Shown: positions 1 to 6,128 of the stretch, piece by piece
Position numbering within the stretch: position 1 is the first letter of the stretch
Layout: each line of letters starts with the position of its first letter
Assembly: GCA_955652585.1 (NCBI GenBank)
Contig: CATPBF010000046.1
Location: 1-12,932 of the forward strand
Origin: Candidatus Dormiibacterota bacterium
GTDB taxonomy: Bacteria; Chloroflexota; Dormibacteria; Dormibacterales; Dormibacteraceae
Direction: 5' to 3'
Length of the DNA: 12,932 nt
Notes under the pieces: model-generated
Seen by the model: the letters and a program-made list of their open reading frames with translations, nothing else
Told to the model about the DNA's origin: nothing
Database searches by the model: none
Program-made: the position numbers and the translations under genes

Positions 1-1
1 C

Positions 2-652
2 GCAGCCGCCCTCAGCCAGCCGGCCCGCAGCCTGAGCGGATTCTGGTCGAACGTGGCGCTGGTCACGTTTCTCTCGATGTTCATGTCGTCGGCGCTCGCG
101 TCTCCATCCATCCCCAGCGAGCGCAGAGGCTTCCAGCTGCTGCGACTGGCCCCGCTGTCGATGTGGCAGCTGCTGAGGGCGAAGGTGTTCATCGCGCTGC
201 CGCCTGTGCTTGCGACCATGCTCGTGTTCAGTGTCGCCGTCGCCGTGACCAGCAAGAGCGGTCCCATCCAGTTGGTGGAGTTGGTGATCTTCGGGGTCTG
301 GCTCGCCTTCGGATTTGTATCGATCTCGGTCTCCGGCGGCGCCATCGATCCACACTTCGAAGCCACCGATGACCGCAGGTCGGTCGGAGTCCTCGGAACG
401 TTTACATCGATTGGCGGCTCGCTGGGGTTTTCGGTCATCAGCATCGGTGCGCTTGCGTTGTTCCTGTTCGGCGAGCAGGCGGCGGCCGGGTCCGCGAACC
501 TCGGGCCGATCCCGTCGACGCCGGCCGTCGGCGCCGCGATGATCCTGGGAGGCCTTCTGCTGGTCGCCTCGGGGTGCGCGCTCGTTGCAGTCCTGCTCAC
601 GTTCGCGAATGCGCGGCTGCGAGCGTTCGACGCCAGCATCTCCGAAACCTGA
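2..652 (+). CDS. ABC-2-type exporter permease-like membrane protein, C-terminal part (5' end off the window)
   Basis: The frame is open from the first bases of the window, so the 216 visible residues are the C-terminal part of a longer protein; the GTG at 53 is probably an internal Val, not a start. After a short hydrophilic stretch comes SERRGFQLLRLAPLS followed by LLRAKV. This resembles the 'E..gf.LLr.aPls...ll.AK' signature of large bacterial ABC exporter permeases. Four hydrophobic segments then look like membrane helices: roughly VFIALPPVLATMLVF, LVELVIFGVWLAFGF, the stretch around GFSVISIGALALFLF, and a C-terminal one around AAMILGGLLLVASG. The family would form the membrane channel of an export complex driven by a separate ATPase, probably encoded off the left edge. 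The stop lies 2 bases from the convergent yraN stop. The substrate cannot be inferred. Confidence 0.6.
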   Translation, partial: AAALSQPARSLSGFWSNVALVTFLSMFMSSALASPSIPSERRGFQLLRLAPLSMWQLLRAKVFIALPPVLATMLVFSVAVAVTSKSGPIQLVELVIFGVWLAFGFVSISVSGGAIDPHFEATDDRRSVGVLGTFTSIGGSLGFSVISIGALALFLFGEQAAAGSANLGPIPSTPAVGAAMILGGLLLVASGCALVAVLLTFANARLRAFDASISET

Positions 653-654
653 CG

Positions 655-1029
655 CTATTCGAAGGGGTCTTCGATCACCTCGCTGTCGAATCCGCCGTCC
701 GGCTTGCCCACCAGCGCCACGACCACATATCGGATCGGTCCCTTCCAGCCCGCCAGCAATCTGTACTCGGCCGCTGCCGCCGCCAGCGCTCTGCGCTTGC
801 GCGGGCCTACTGCCTCCGCCGGCGTCCCGAAGGCTTCTGAAGTCCTTGTCTTGACCTCGACGATCACCAGCTCCCCGCCGCGGCGGCAGATGAGGTCGAT
901 CTCGCCGCGCCGGGCAGTGAAGCCTGCCCCCACCACCTCGTAGCCGCGACGCTTCAGGAGTTCGGCCGCCGCCTTCTCACCGGCGCGCCCGAGCTCTAGT
1001 TGAGCGCGAGGCCTCGAAACGGCGCCCAC
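655..1029 (-). CDS. yraN: YraN/UPF0102 family nuclease-fold protein
   Basis: A 124-residue protein matching the UPF0102 (YraN) family, a compact PD-(D/E)XK endonuclease-like fold of poorly defined role, often found beside rnhB. The family core is visible: LGRAGEKAAAELLKRRGY near the N-terminus, ARRGEIDLICRR (E43, D45) and VIVEVKTRT (E58, K60), which supply the acidic and lysine residues of the fold. I chose the GTG at 1029 because family members begin shortly before the LGxxGE motif. A GGA lies four bases upstream, and the frame further upstream only mirrors the rnhB coding sequence. The gene overlaps the 3' end of rnhB by 34 bases, which implies translational coupling as the last gene of the operon. 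The family assignment is firm. Whether it cuts DNA is not established. Confidence 0.88.
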   Translation of the reverse strand: MGAVSRPRAQLELGRAGEKAAAELLKRRGYEVVGAGFTARRGEIDLICRRGGELVIVEVKTRTSEAFGTPAEAVGPRKRRALAAAAAEYRLLAGWKGPIRYVVVALVGKPDGGFDSEVIEDPFE

Positions 1030-1613
1030 GACGTCCGATGGATGGGGCTTGGCCCGAGGCGCCGGATCGCCGCCCGGTGCTGAGGCGTGGCGTAACCCTT
1101 GTGCCCTGCGAATCCATAGCCCGGATAGATGCGGTCGTACTCGACCATGGTCTGGTCCCGGGCGACCTTGGCGACGATGCTCGCGGCCATGATCGAGGCG
1201 CACGTCCGGTCGCCCCTCACGACCGCCATCTGCGGCAGGAGCGCCTCGGGCACGTCCCACGCGTCGACGAGCAGATACTCGGCCGGCACCTGGAGCCCCG
1301 CGACCGCGCCCGCGGTGGCCAAATGTCGGGCGCGGATGAGCCCGAGCCTGTCGACCTGGGCGTGGTCGACCGCACAGACGGAGACGGCCAGCGCGCGTCG
1401 CCGGATGATCGCATCCAGGCGCTCGCGCTCGACAGCGGTGAGCAGCTTGGAGTCATCAAGGCCTGGGATCCGCGTACCGATCGCAAGCACCACGGCGCCG
1501 CCCACCACCGGACCCGCCAGCGGCCCCATTCCGACCTCGTCCACTCCCGCCACCACCGAGTAGCCCATCGCCCCGGCCATGCGCTCGTAGCGCCACAGCA
1601 TTGGCCGACTCAT
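996..1613 (-). CDS. rnhB: Ribonuclease HII
   Basis: RNase HII cuts RNA in RNA:DNA hybrids and starts removal of single ribonucleotides from DNA. At 205 residues it has normal family length. The four acidic catalytic residues are in place: D25 and E26 in VAGVDEVG, D117 in LLVDAWD, and D135 in VVRGDRT. The ASIMAASIVAKVARD helix follows, then the C-terminal YPGYGFAGHKGYATPQH and PIHRTSWAPFR blocks. The motif after the first two acidic residues reads GMG (28-30) rather than the usual GRG or GKG, and the usual GD.KS reads GDRTC. The ATG at 1613 has no ribosome-binding site but a TAATCT box six bases upstream. It lies 96 bases downstream of rplS, with no lepB between them. Identity is certain; the effect of the substitutions is unknown. 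Confidence 0.95.
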   Translation of the reverse strand: MSRPMLWRYERMAGAMGYSVVAGVDEVGMGPLAGPVVGGAVVLAIGTRIPGLDDSKLLTAVERERLDAIIRRRALAVSVCAVDHAQVDRLGLIRARHLATAGAVAGLQVPAEYLLVDAWDVPEALLPQMAVVRGDRTCASIMAASIVAKVARDQTMVEYDRIYPGYGFAGHKGYATPQHRAAIRRLGPSPIHRTSWAPFRGLALN

Positions 1614-1625
1614 ACAGGGAGATTA
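1614..1625 (-). promoter_or_regulatory. Possible -10 box and leaderless start for rnhB
   Basis: On the minus strand TAATCT (1625-1620) is followed by six bases and then the rnhB ATG. No Shine-Dalgarno sequence is present. The spacing would put the transcription start at or next to the A of the ATG. No -35 element is obvious. This may give rnhB-yraN their own leaderless transcript in addition to read-through from rplS. Support is the sequence pattern alone. Confidence 0.4.
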
Positions 1626-1684
1626 CCGACGAAGGACATCGGGCACCAGTCCACGTTAACAAGGGCTCACGTCCCTCTCCCCAA

Positions 1685-1705
1685 CCCCCCCCTTCGGGGG
1701 GAGGG
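1685..1705 (-). repeat. GC hairpin directly after rplS
   Basis: A C-run (1685-1692) pairs with G-runs at 1697-1701 and 1703-1705 around a four-base loop, giving about eight G:C pairs with one bulged A. It begins four bases after the rplS stop in the direction of transcription. No T-run follows on the minus strand, so it is not a standard intrinsic terminator. It could protect the 3' end of the upstream mRNA, reduce read-through into rnhB, or be a dispersed intergenic repeat. Confidence 0.5.
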
Positions 1706-1709
1706 AGTC

Positions 1710-2111
1710 CTACTCCTCGGATTCCTCCTCACCGTTCTCTTTGGCCTCGGCCTCAGGACCGCGCGTCAGTTGCCGGCGCTCGCGAATGCGCGCCTCCTTG
1801 CCGACCTTGCCGCGCAGGTAGTAGAGCCGGCCCTGCCGGACGTCGCCATGGCGCAGAACATCGATCTTGTCGATGCGCGGCGAGTGGATCATGAATGTGC
1901 GCTCGACACCAACGCCATGCGTGACCCGTCGCACCGTGAAGTTCTGGCGCAGGCCTCCGCCGGTCACGCGGATGACCGTGCCCTCGAACACCTGGATGCG
2001 CTCTCGCGTGCCTTCGACGACCTTGGCGTGCACCTTGACCGTGTCGCCCGCACGCAGTGCGGGGACCTTTTCCTTTTGCTGCTCCTTCTCGAGCTGCTGG
2101 ATGACGTTCAT
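1710..2111 (-). CDS. rplS: 50S ribosomal protein L19
   Basis: L19 is a large-subunit protein at the 30S-50S interface. The 133 residues show the family order: an N-terminal helix (MNVIQQLEKEQQKE), the barrel start FRAGDTV-like ALRAGDTVKVHAKVVEGTRERIQVFEG, the VTHGVGVERTFMIHSPRIDKI block, and RQGRLYYLRGKVGKEARIRER. A Glu-rich tail (about 120-133) extends past the usual end; acidic tails here vary between species. The ATG overlaps the trmD stop by four bases (ATGA), so the two genes are probably translationally coupled. AAGGAG lies 11 bases upstream of the ATG. A GC hairpin follows the stop. Confidence 0.97.
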   Translation of the reverse strand: MNVIQQLEKEQQKEKVPALRAGDTVKVHAKVVEGTRERIQVFEGTVIRVTGGGLRQNFTVRRVTHGVGVERTFMIHSPRIDKIDVLRHGDVRQGRLYYLRGKVGKEARIRERRQLTRGPEAEAKENGEEESEE

Positions 2112-2782
2112 GTCTTGTTCAACTCCTTGGTATGGACGGAAGATCTTTCAGCCGCCTGACGGCGGCGCCATTGCTTGATGCGGGCGTGGTCACCGGAAAG
2201 GAGCACGTCGGGGACCATCAACCCCCGATAGTCTGCCGGTCGCGTGAACTGGGGCCATCCGGCCAGTTCATTGGAAAAGCTGTCCTGCGTCAGCGACTCG
2301 GGATCGCCCACGACGCCCGGCAGCAGGCGGGCTACGGCGTCGATCAACACCATCGCGGGGATCTCGCCGCCGCTGAGGACATAGTCGCCGATCGATATCT
2401 CGCGTGACGCGAGGCCCGTTCGGACTCGATCATCGATGCCTTCGTAACGGCCGCAAACGATGATCAGGCCGGGCTCGAACGCCAGCTCTGCCGCGAGGCG
2501 CTGGTCGAGGCGTTCACCCCACGGCTCCATCAGCACGACGGGGCCGGCATTGTGGGGGCGGATCGCATCCACCGCTTCGAACACCGGCTCCGGCTTGAGA
2601 ACCATGCCAGGGCCGCCGCCGAAGGGCATGTCGTCGACTTGCCGGTGACGATCGTGCGTGTAGTCGCGCAGGTCGTGCGTGTGGATCTGGACGGTCCCGC
2701 GCTCGATGCCACGGCCCACGACACCGTGCTCGAAGACGGGGCCGAACATGGCCGGGAAGATCGTCACGACGTCAAACCTCAT
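2108..2782 (-). CDS. trmD: tRNA (guanine-N1-)-methyltransferase TrmD
   Basis: TrmD methylates G37 of tRNAs with G36 using S-adenosylmethionine and so prevents +1 frameshifting. At 224 residues it is close to family length. The SPOUT trefoil-knot motifs are present: VLMEPWGERLDQ (83-94), IIVCGRYEGIDDRV (107-120) and ISIGDYVLSGGEIP (129-142). The linker with the catalytic Asp reads LTQDSFSN (D167). The C-terminal tRNA-binding part has FTRPADYRG and LLSGDHARIKQWR. ATG 2782 is chosen because the family starts MRFDVVTIFP; a GTG codon directly before it (2785) could add one residue. An AGG lies nine bases before the ATG, overlapping the rimM stop. It sits in the conserved order rpsP-khpA-rimM-trmD-rplS. 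Confidence 0.97.
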   Translation of the reverse strand: MRFDVVTIFPAMFGPVFEHGVVGRGIERGTVQIHTHDLRDYTHDRHRQVDDMPFGGGPGMVLKPEPVFEAVDAIRPHNAGPVVLMEPWGERLDQRLAAELAFEPGLIIVCGRYEGIDDRVRTGLASREISIGDYVLSGGEIPAMVLIDAVARLLPGVVGDPESLTQDSFSNELAGWPQFTRPADYRGLMVPDVLLSGDHARIKQWRRRQAAERSSVHTKELNKT

Positions 2783-2792
2783 CACGTACTGC

Positions 2793-3284
2793 CTATGCGT
2801 CCTCGGTTTCGACGAGCCAGTCAGCCACGACGACTCGCCGCGCCTCGAGGTCCACTTCGAGCACCGCGTCCCGGGTGGCCGGGATCAGGTGTTCGACCGC
2901 GCCCTCGCGGCTTACCCACACATCGTTGGCCGGCCGTTCCAGGACCTCTGCGATAGTGCCCAGGCGCTGACCCGATCCGGTCTGCACCGGCAGCCCGACG
3001 ACCTGGTGGTGGTAGTACCGGCCGTCCCCAAGCGGGCGCGCCGAGGCTTCTGGAACCTCGAGGTAGCGGCCCCGGAACAGGTCCGCCACGGTGCGGTTGT
3101 CGATACCCAAGAGCTTCACCACGAGCCCCGGTTGACCGGCCCGGCACCATTCCACGTGGCGCTCGCAGCCGTCGAGCACCAACGCAGCGCCAGGGTTGAA
3201 CCGGTCCTCGAAATCTGTCAAGGGTATGACCTTGACAGCCCCTTCGAGCCCGTAAGCGCCGGTGACCTGACCGACACGGATCAC
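2793..3284 (-). CDS. rimM: Ribosome maturation factor RimM
   Basis: RimM binds the 30S head near S19 and helps late 30S assembly and 16S processing. The 163 residues have the normal two domains. The N-terminal barrel starts with IRVGQVTGAYGLEGAVKV and reaches about residue 80. The C-terminal PRC barrel starts at YYHHQVVGLPV (90-100) and includes NDVWVSR and HLIPA. The start is GTG, and its first four bases overlap the khpA stop (GTGA), which is typical of coupled translation. GGAGG lies nine bases upstream. The gene ends about ten bases before trmD. No active-site departures are expected because this is an assembly factor rather than an enzyme. Confidence 0.95.
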   Translation of the reverse strand: MIRVGQVTGAYGLEGAVKVIPLTDFEDRFNPGAALVLDGCERHVEWCRAGQPGLVVKLLGIDNRTVADLFRGRYLEVPEASARPLGDGRYYHHQVVGLPVQTGSGQRLGTIAEVLERPANDVWVSREGAVEHLIPATRDAVLEVDLEARRVVVADWLVETEDA

Positions 3285-3691
3285 GAGGGCGAGCCTCCGG
3301 CACTGTCCTCCCGGCGTTCGCGCGGCGCGGAATGGGTCAGTGACGGATTGGCGAGATCGACGAACACTCGCTTGTGGTCGCGCGACGAAGCGACTCGAAT
3401 GAGCGTTCTGATCGCCTCGATGTTGCGTCCGGCTTTGCCGATGAAGCGGCCGACGTCGACGTCCGCAAGCTTCACCTTGATGGCGACGGTGCCGCCGCCT
3501 CGCTCGAAAGACTCCACCAGCACCTCCTCCGGCTTCTCGGCCAGCGAGCGCGCTACATACTCGACCAGTGCCCGGTAGTCGACTGCAGGCCCCGCGGGGC
3601 CGGAAGGACCGTCACGCCGGAAACCGCGGTTGTAGCCACCACGCCGCTGGTCACGCCTGATCGGTGGTCGACTTCTCTGTGCGTCGCTCAA
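3281..3691 (-). CDS. khpA: KH-domain RNA-binding protein KhpA (YlqC family) with Arg/Gly-rich N-terminal extension
   Basis: KhpA is a small single-KH RNA-binding protein encoded between rpsP and rimM in many Gram-positive-type genomes. The KH domain spans about residues 37-112, from VDYRALVEYVARSLAEKPEEV to KRVFVDL, with the RNA-gripping GxxG loop as FIGKAGR (G85-G88). Family members are usually near 75-80 residues. This one has 136, with an Arg/Gly-rich N-terminal tail (residues 6-36, including RDQRRGGYNRGFRRDG) and a hydrophilic C-terminal tail. The TTG at 3691 is supported by a strong GGGAGGGGA ribosome-binding site ending three bases upstream. I found no start codon between the tail and the KH domain. 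The gene overlaps rpsP by 41 bases and rimM by four. Confidence 0.88.
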   Translation of the reverse strand: MSDAQRSRPPIRRDQRRGGYNRGFRRDGPSGPAGPAVDYRALVEYVARSLAEKPEEVLVESFERGGGTVAIKVKLADVDVGRFIGKAGRNIEAIRTLIRVASSRDHKRVFVDLANPSLTHSAPRERREDSAGGSPS

Positions 3692-3926
3692 GAATCCCCT
3701 CCCGCTTCAACAGGCTCCGCGCGGCTTCGCTCGGCTGAGCGCCCTGCCGGAGCCAGCGCTCGACTTTGTCGACGTCGATCTTCACCTTGACCGGGTCCGT
3801 CATCGGATCGTAGTACCCGAGGTGCTCGATGAACCGGCCGTCTCGCGGCGAGCGCGAGTCCGCCACCACGAGGCGATAGAAGGGATGCTTCTTGGCCCCC
3901 ATCCGCCTCAGCCTTATCTTGACCAA
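3651..3926 (-). CDS. rpsP: 30S ribosomal protein S16
   Basis: S16 is a small-subunit protein needed for 30S assembly. The 91 residues begin with the family signature MVKIRLRRMGAKKHPFYRLVVADSR, shown here as VKIRLRRMGAKK then FYRLVVADSRSPRDGRFIE, followed by LGYYDP and the helix VDKVERWLRQGAQPSEA. The start codon is TTG, which is unusual for a ribosomal protein. It is fixed both by the family N-terminus and by a near-perfect AAGGAGGTT ribosome-binding site at the right spacing. The start overlaps the end of ffh by 13 bases, and the 3' end contains the start region of khpA. Confidence 0.97.
   Translation of the reverse strand: MVKIRLRRMGAKKHPFYRLVVADSRSPRDGRFIEHLGYYDPMTDPVKVKIDVDKVERWLRQGAQPSEAARSLLKREGILERRTEKSTTDQA
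3695..3703 (-). promoter_or_regulatory. Ribosome-binding site of khpA
   Basis: On the minus strand GGGAGGGGA ends three bases before TTG 3691. It lies inside the rpsP coding sequence. It decides the khpA start at TTG and therefore makes the Arg/Gly-rich tail part of the protein. Confidence 0.75.
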
Positions 3927-5266
3927 CCCGAACCTCCTTGTCCAAACAGCCGGCTCACGCCGGCCTTGCTTCCGCGATTTCCAAGCCCGAACTGCTTGGC
4001 GACCTGCTGCATCGCCTCACGCGCTTTCAGCACGCGATTGACATCCGCGGGCTGCAGGCCGCTGCCGCGGGCGATTCGGCGCCTGCGGGCGCCATCGATA
4101 ATCTCGGGGTGGGTGCGTTCGCGAGCGGTCATGGAGAGTATCACCGCCTCCATGCGCCGAACCTCGCGCTCGCTGTCGGCGCCGGCGACCTGACCTTTCA
4201 GCTTCGCGCCTCCCGGCACCATGTCGAGAATGCCCTCCAGTGAGCCCATGCTGCGCAGCTGGCGAATCTGGACCAGAAAGTCATCGAACGTGAGGTGGCC
4301 GGAGCGCATGTGGCTCTCCACCTCCTTCACTGCCTCCTGGTCGATGGTTCGCTCGGCGCGCTCGATGAGGCTGAGGACGTCCCCCATGCCAAGGATTCGC
4401 GATGCCATCCGCTCCGCGTGGAACACCTCGAGGTCCTGAGGGCGCTCGCCCGTGCCGGCGAATCGGATTCGCTGGCCGGTGGCGAGGCGCAGCGATAGTG
4501 CTGCGCCGCCGCGCGCGTCGCCGTCCAGCTTGGTGAGGATCACGCCGTCGACGCCGACCGCGCCCGCGAACGCCTCCCCCACCTTCACCGCTTCCTGGCC
4601 GGTCATGGCGTCGGCGACGAGCAGCGTCTCGGTCACCGGCACGGCAGCCTTGAGACGCTTGAGCTCGTCCATCAGCTCCGCGTCGATGTGCAGGCGGCCC
4701 GCGGTGTCCAGGATCACGACGTCGTTCCCGAGCCTCGATGCCTCCTTTAGGGCTCCGCGGGCGATCTCTTCGACCGTGCCGTTGCCAGACTGAAAAGCGA
4801 GGCCCTCGCGATCGGCCAGGATCCGGAGCTGCTCGACTGCGGCGGGCCGGCGCAGGTCGAGCGCGACCAGCAGCGGCTTGTGGCCGTCACGCCGGGCCAG
4901 CAGCGCGAGCTTGACCGCTGTGGTCGTCTTCCCGGACCCCTGCAGGCCGGCGAGCATCAGCACGGTGGGGGGAGTCGGGGAGTAATGCAGGCCGTCGGAG
5001 TTGCCGCCCAGCAGCTCGACAAGTTCGAGGTTGATCGCCTTCACGACCTGCTGGGGCGCCGTCAGGCCCGGCGCCACCTCGACGCCGACGAGTCGGGCCC
5101 GCACGCGGTCGACGAACTCCTTGACGACCTTGAAGTTGACGTCGGCCTCGAGCAGCGCCATGCGCACCTCGCGCAGACCTGCCTCCACGTCCTCAGGGCG
5201 GAGCACGCCGCGTCCTGAGATCTTCTTGAGCACGGCGGCCAGCCTGTCCCCTAGCGTTTCGAACAT
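3914..5266 (-). CDS. ffh: Signal recognition particle protein Ffh (SRP54)
   Basis: Ffh binds signal sequences emerging from the ribosome and, with FtsY, delivers the ribosome to the membrane translocon. At 450 residues it is full length. The N domain is about 1-95. The G domain follows, with P-loop GLQGSGKTTT (107-116), DLRRPAA (137-143), DTAGR (187-191), ADAMTGQEA (218-226), TKLDGDARGG (245-254) and GTGE (271-274). The methionine-rich M domain is about 300-430, with SMGSLEGILDMVPG and the RNA-binding RRRRIARGSG (395-403). The ATG follows the ylxM TAG directly, with GAGG five bases upstream. The start of rpsP overlaps its end. The SRP RNA gene is not seen in this window. Confidence 0.98.
   Translation of the reverse strand: MFETLGDRLAAVLKKISGRGVLRPEDVEAGLREVRMALLEADVNFKVVKEFVDRVRARLVGVEVAPGLTAPQQVVKAINLELVELLGGNSDGLHYSPTPPTVLMLAGLQGSGKTTTAVKLALLARRDGHKPLLVALDLRRPAAVEQLRILADREGLAFQSGNGTVEEIARGALKEASRLGNDVVILDTAGRLHIDAELMDELKRLKAAVPVTETLLVADAMTGQEAVKVGEAFAGAVGVDGVILTKLDGDARGGAALSLRLATGQRIRFAGTGERPQDLEVFHAERMASRILGMGDVLSLIERAERTIDQEAVKEVESHMRSGHLTFDDFLVQIRQLRSMGSLEGILDMVPGGAKLKGQVAGADSEREVRRMEAVILSMTARERTHPEIIDGARRRRIARGSGLQPADVNRVLKAREAMQQVAKQFGLGNRGSKAGVSRLFGQGGSGWSR
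3931..3939 (-). promoter_or_regulatory. Ribosome-binding site of rpsP
   Basis: On the minus strand AAGGAGGTT is almost fully complementary to the 16S 3' end. The GGAGG core lies six bases before TTG 3926. It sits within the last codons of ffh. A strong site here probably offsets the weak TTG start of S16. Confidence 0.8.
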
Positions 5267-5584
5267 CTAAGCCTCGAGCTCCGCGACGCGGCGCTGCAAG
5301 CCGGCGAGCTCACGCTCGAGCGATGCGACCTTACGGCGCCGCCGGCCGGCTTCGGCCAGGAGGCCCAGCCGCCGCTCGTACTCTTCCAACGCGTCCACCG
5401 AACGCTTGACGATGTCGTGCACCGCGGCGCGCGATGTGCCCTGGTGGTCAGCTATCTCCGCGAGCGACCAGTCGCTCCTCAGGGACAGCTCGAGGACCTC
5501 TTGCTGATGCTTGGTAAGTAACGCTCCATAGCGTTCGAAGAGGGCGAGATGGCGGCTCCTCGCCGCTAGGGTGTCAAGGCGCAT
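5267..5584 (-). CDS. ylxM: YlxM/p13-like helix-turn-helix protein
   Basis: A 105-residue protein of the YlxM/UPF0122 family, the usual partner encoded directly upstream of ffh and thought to modulate the SRP pathway. It contains a sigma-70 region 4-like helix-turn-helix: LLTKHQQEVLELSLRSDWSLAEIADHQ then SRAAVHDIVKRS, roughly residues 22-62. A charged coiled-coil-like C-terminus ends in LERELAGLQRRVAELEA. I prefer ATG 5584 over the upstream in-frame TTG at 5602 because the family begins shortly before this point, neither start has a good ribosome-binding site, and a TAGACT box lies eight bases before the ATG. The stop abuts the ffh ATG with no gap. The start codon lies in the centre of a perfect inverted repeat (5572-5593). 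Confidence 0.88.
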   Translation of the reverse strand: MRLDTLAARSRHLALFERYGALLTKHQQEVLELSLRSDWSLAEIADHQGTSRAAVHDIVKRSVDALEEYERRLGLLAEAGRRRRKVASLERELAGLQRRVAELEA

Positions 5585-5593
5585 GCCTTGACA
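5572..5593. repeat. Perfect 9-bp inverted repeat over the ylxM start
   Basis: TGTCAAGGC and GCCTTGACA are exact reverse complements separated by GCAT, and that central segment contains the ylxM start codon on the minus strand. It sits at the head of the nine-gene operon and 26 bases before the divergent DinB-like gene. It could be an operator for a dimeric regulator of one or both units, or an mRNA hairpin that hides the start. No matching copy was noticed elsewhere in the window. Confidence 0.6.
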
Positions 5594-5598
5594 GTCTA
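5585..5598 (-). promoter_or_regulatory. Possible -10 box for the ylxM-ffh operon
   Basis: On the minus strand TAGACT (5598-5593) is followed by eight bases and then the ylxM ATG at 5584. No clear -35 is seen at normal spacing. A second AT-rich box, TAATAC, lies at 5608-5603. If TAGACT is used, the transcript would have almost no leader. The last base of this box is the first base of the inverted repeat, so a protein bound there would cover the start. Confidence 0.35.
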
Positions 5599-5606
5599 CC
5601 AAGTAT

Positions 5607-5619
5607 TAGCATTTCGCCC
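5607..5619 (+). promoter_or_regulatory. Possible -10 box and leaderless start for the DinB-like gene
   Basis: TAGCAT (5607-5612) lies seven bases before ATG 5620, and there is no Shine-Dalgarno sequence. A perfect TTGACA occurs at 5588-5593 within the inverted repeat, but the 13-base gap to TAGCAT is too short for a standard promoter. The -35 assignment is therefore unsure. Confidence 0.35.
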
Positions 5620-6123
5620 ATGGAGCCTTTGCTGGTCGAGGCGTTCCGATACAACAAGTGGGCGAATCTGCACTTGATCGACGTTTGCAACGGCTTCTCC
5701 GAGGAGCAGCTGCAGATGACTTCCCCCGGAACCTACGGGACTCTGGCGGCGACCTTCCTGCACCTGCTGGCCGCGGAACAGCGGTACATCAAGCGGCTCG
5801 GCGGAGGTGAGCCCCAGATCAACGAGCGGGATGACAGTTTTCCGGGCGTGGCGGCCCTCCGCGAGCACGCCGTCCGAAGCGGCGACAAGTTGATCGAGAT
5901 CGCGCCCCGCACCACGCTGGACGAGGCGCACGAGTCGAAATATTCAGACCGGGGCTTCATGCTGCACAACTGGGTGGTGCTGATCCAGGCGCTACACCAT
6001 GGCAACGACCACCGGACCCACATCTGCACGATCCTCGGACACCACGGCCTCACCTATGGAGACATGGATGTCTGGGCGTACGGAGAGGCCACCGGCGGGA
6101 TGACGCCCATCAAGGCGACCTGA
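5620..6123 (+). CDS. DinB-superfamily (YfiT/DinB) metal-binding protein
   Basis: A 167-residue protein with the layout of the DinB/YfiT four-helix bundle, whose members bind a divalent metal through three histidines; several act as thiol-dependent transferases. The predicted ligands are H48 in TFLHLLAAEQRY, and H127 and H131 in ALHHGNDHRTHI, which is the family HxxxH helix. The N-terminal LLVEAFRYNKWAN also matches the first DinB helix. The substrate cannot be told. The ATG has no ribosome-binding site but a TAGCAT box seven bases upstream. It is divergent from ylxM and is followed after five bases by the AsnC-like gene, so the two probably share a transcript. Despite the superfamily name, a role in DNA damage is not implied. 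Confidence 0.82.
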   Translation: MEPLLVEAFRYNKWANLHLIDVCNGFSEEQLQMTSPGTYGTLAATFLHLLAAEQRYIKRLGGGEPQINERDDSFPGVAALREHAVRSGDKLIEIAPRTTLDEAHESKYSDRGFMLHNWVVLIQALHHGNDHRTHICTILGHHGLTYGDMDVWAYGEATGGMTPIKAT

Positions 6124-6128
6124 CCAAG

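Noticed and set aside
1030..1260. Longer N-terminus for yraN starting at 1260
   Set aside because: The extra residues are out-of-frame rnhB sequence, low in family similarity. The family normally starts just before the LGxxGE motif, matched by GTG 1029.
1671..1709. GC hairpin after rplS as an intrinsic terminator
   Set aside because: There is no T-run on the transcribed side and the downstream genes are in the same direction, so it is kept only as a hairpin.
1038..2159. A 373-codon open frame on the plus strand across rnhB, rplS and trmD
   Set aside because: It is antisense to three clearly conserved genes, spans their boundaries and shows no recognisable domain. Long antisense frames are common in GC-rich DNA.
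5585..5602. TTG 5602 as the ylxM start
   Set aside because: It adds six residues not typical of the family and has no ribosome-binding site. ATG 5584 fits the family and the -10 position better.
5588..5609. TTGACA and TATTAG as a standard sigma-70 promoter for the DinB-like gene
   Set aside because: The spacer is only 10 bases (13 to the TAGCAT box), well short of 16-18.
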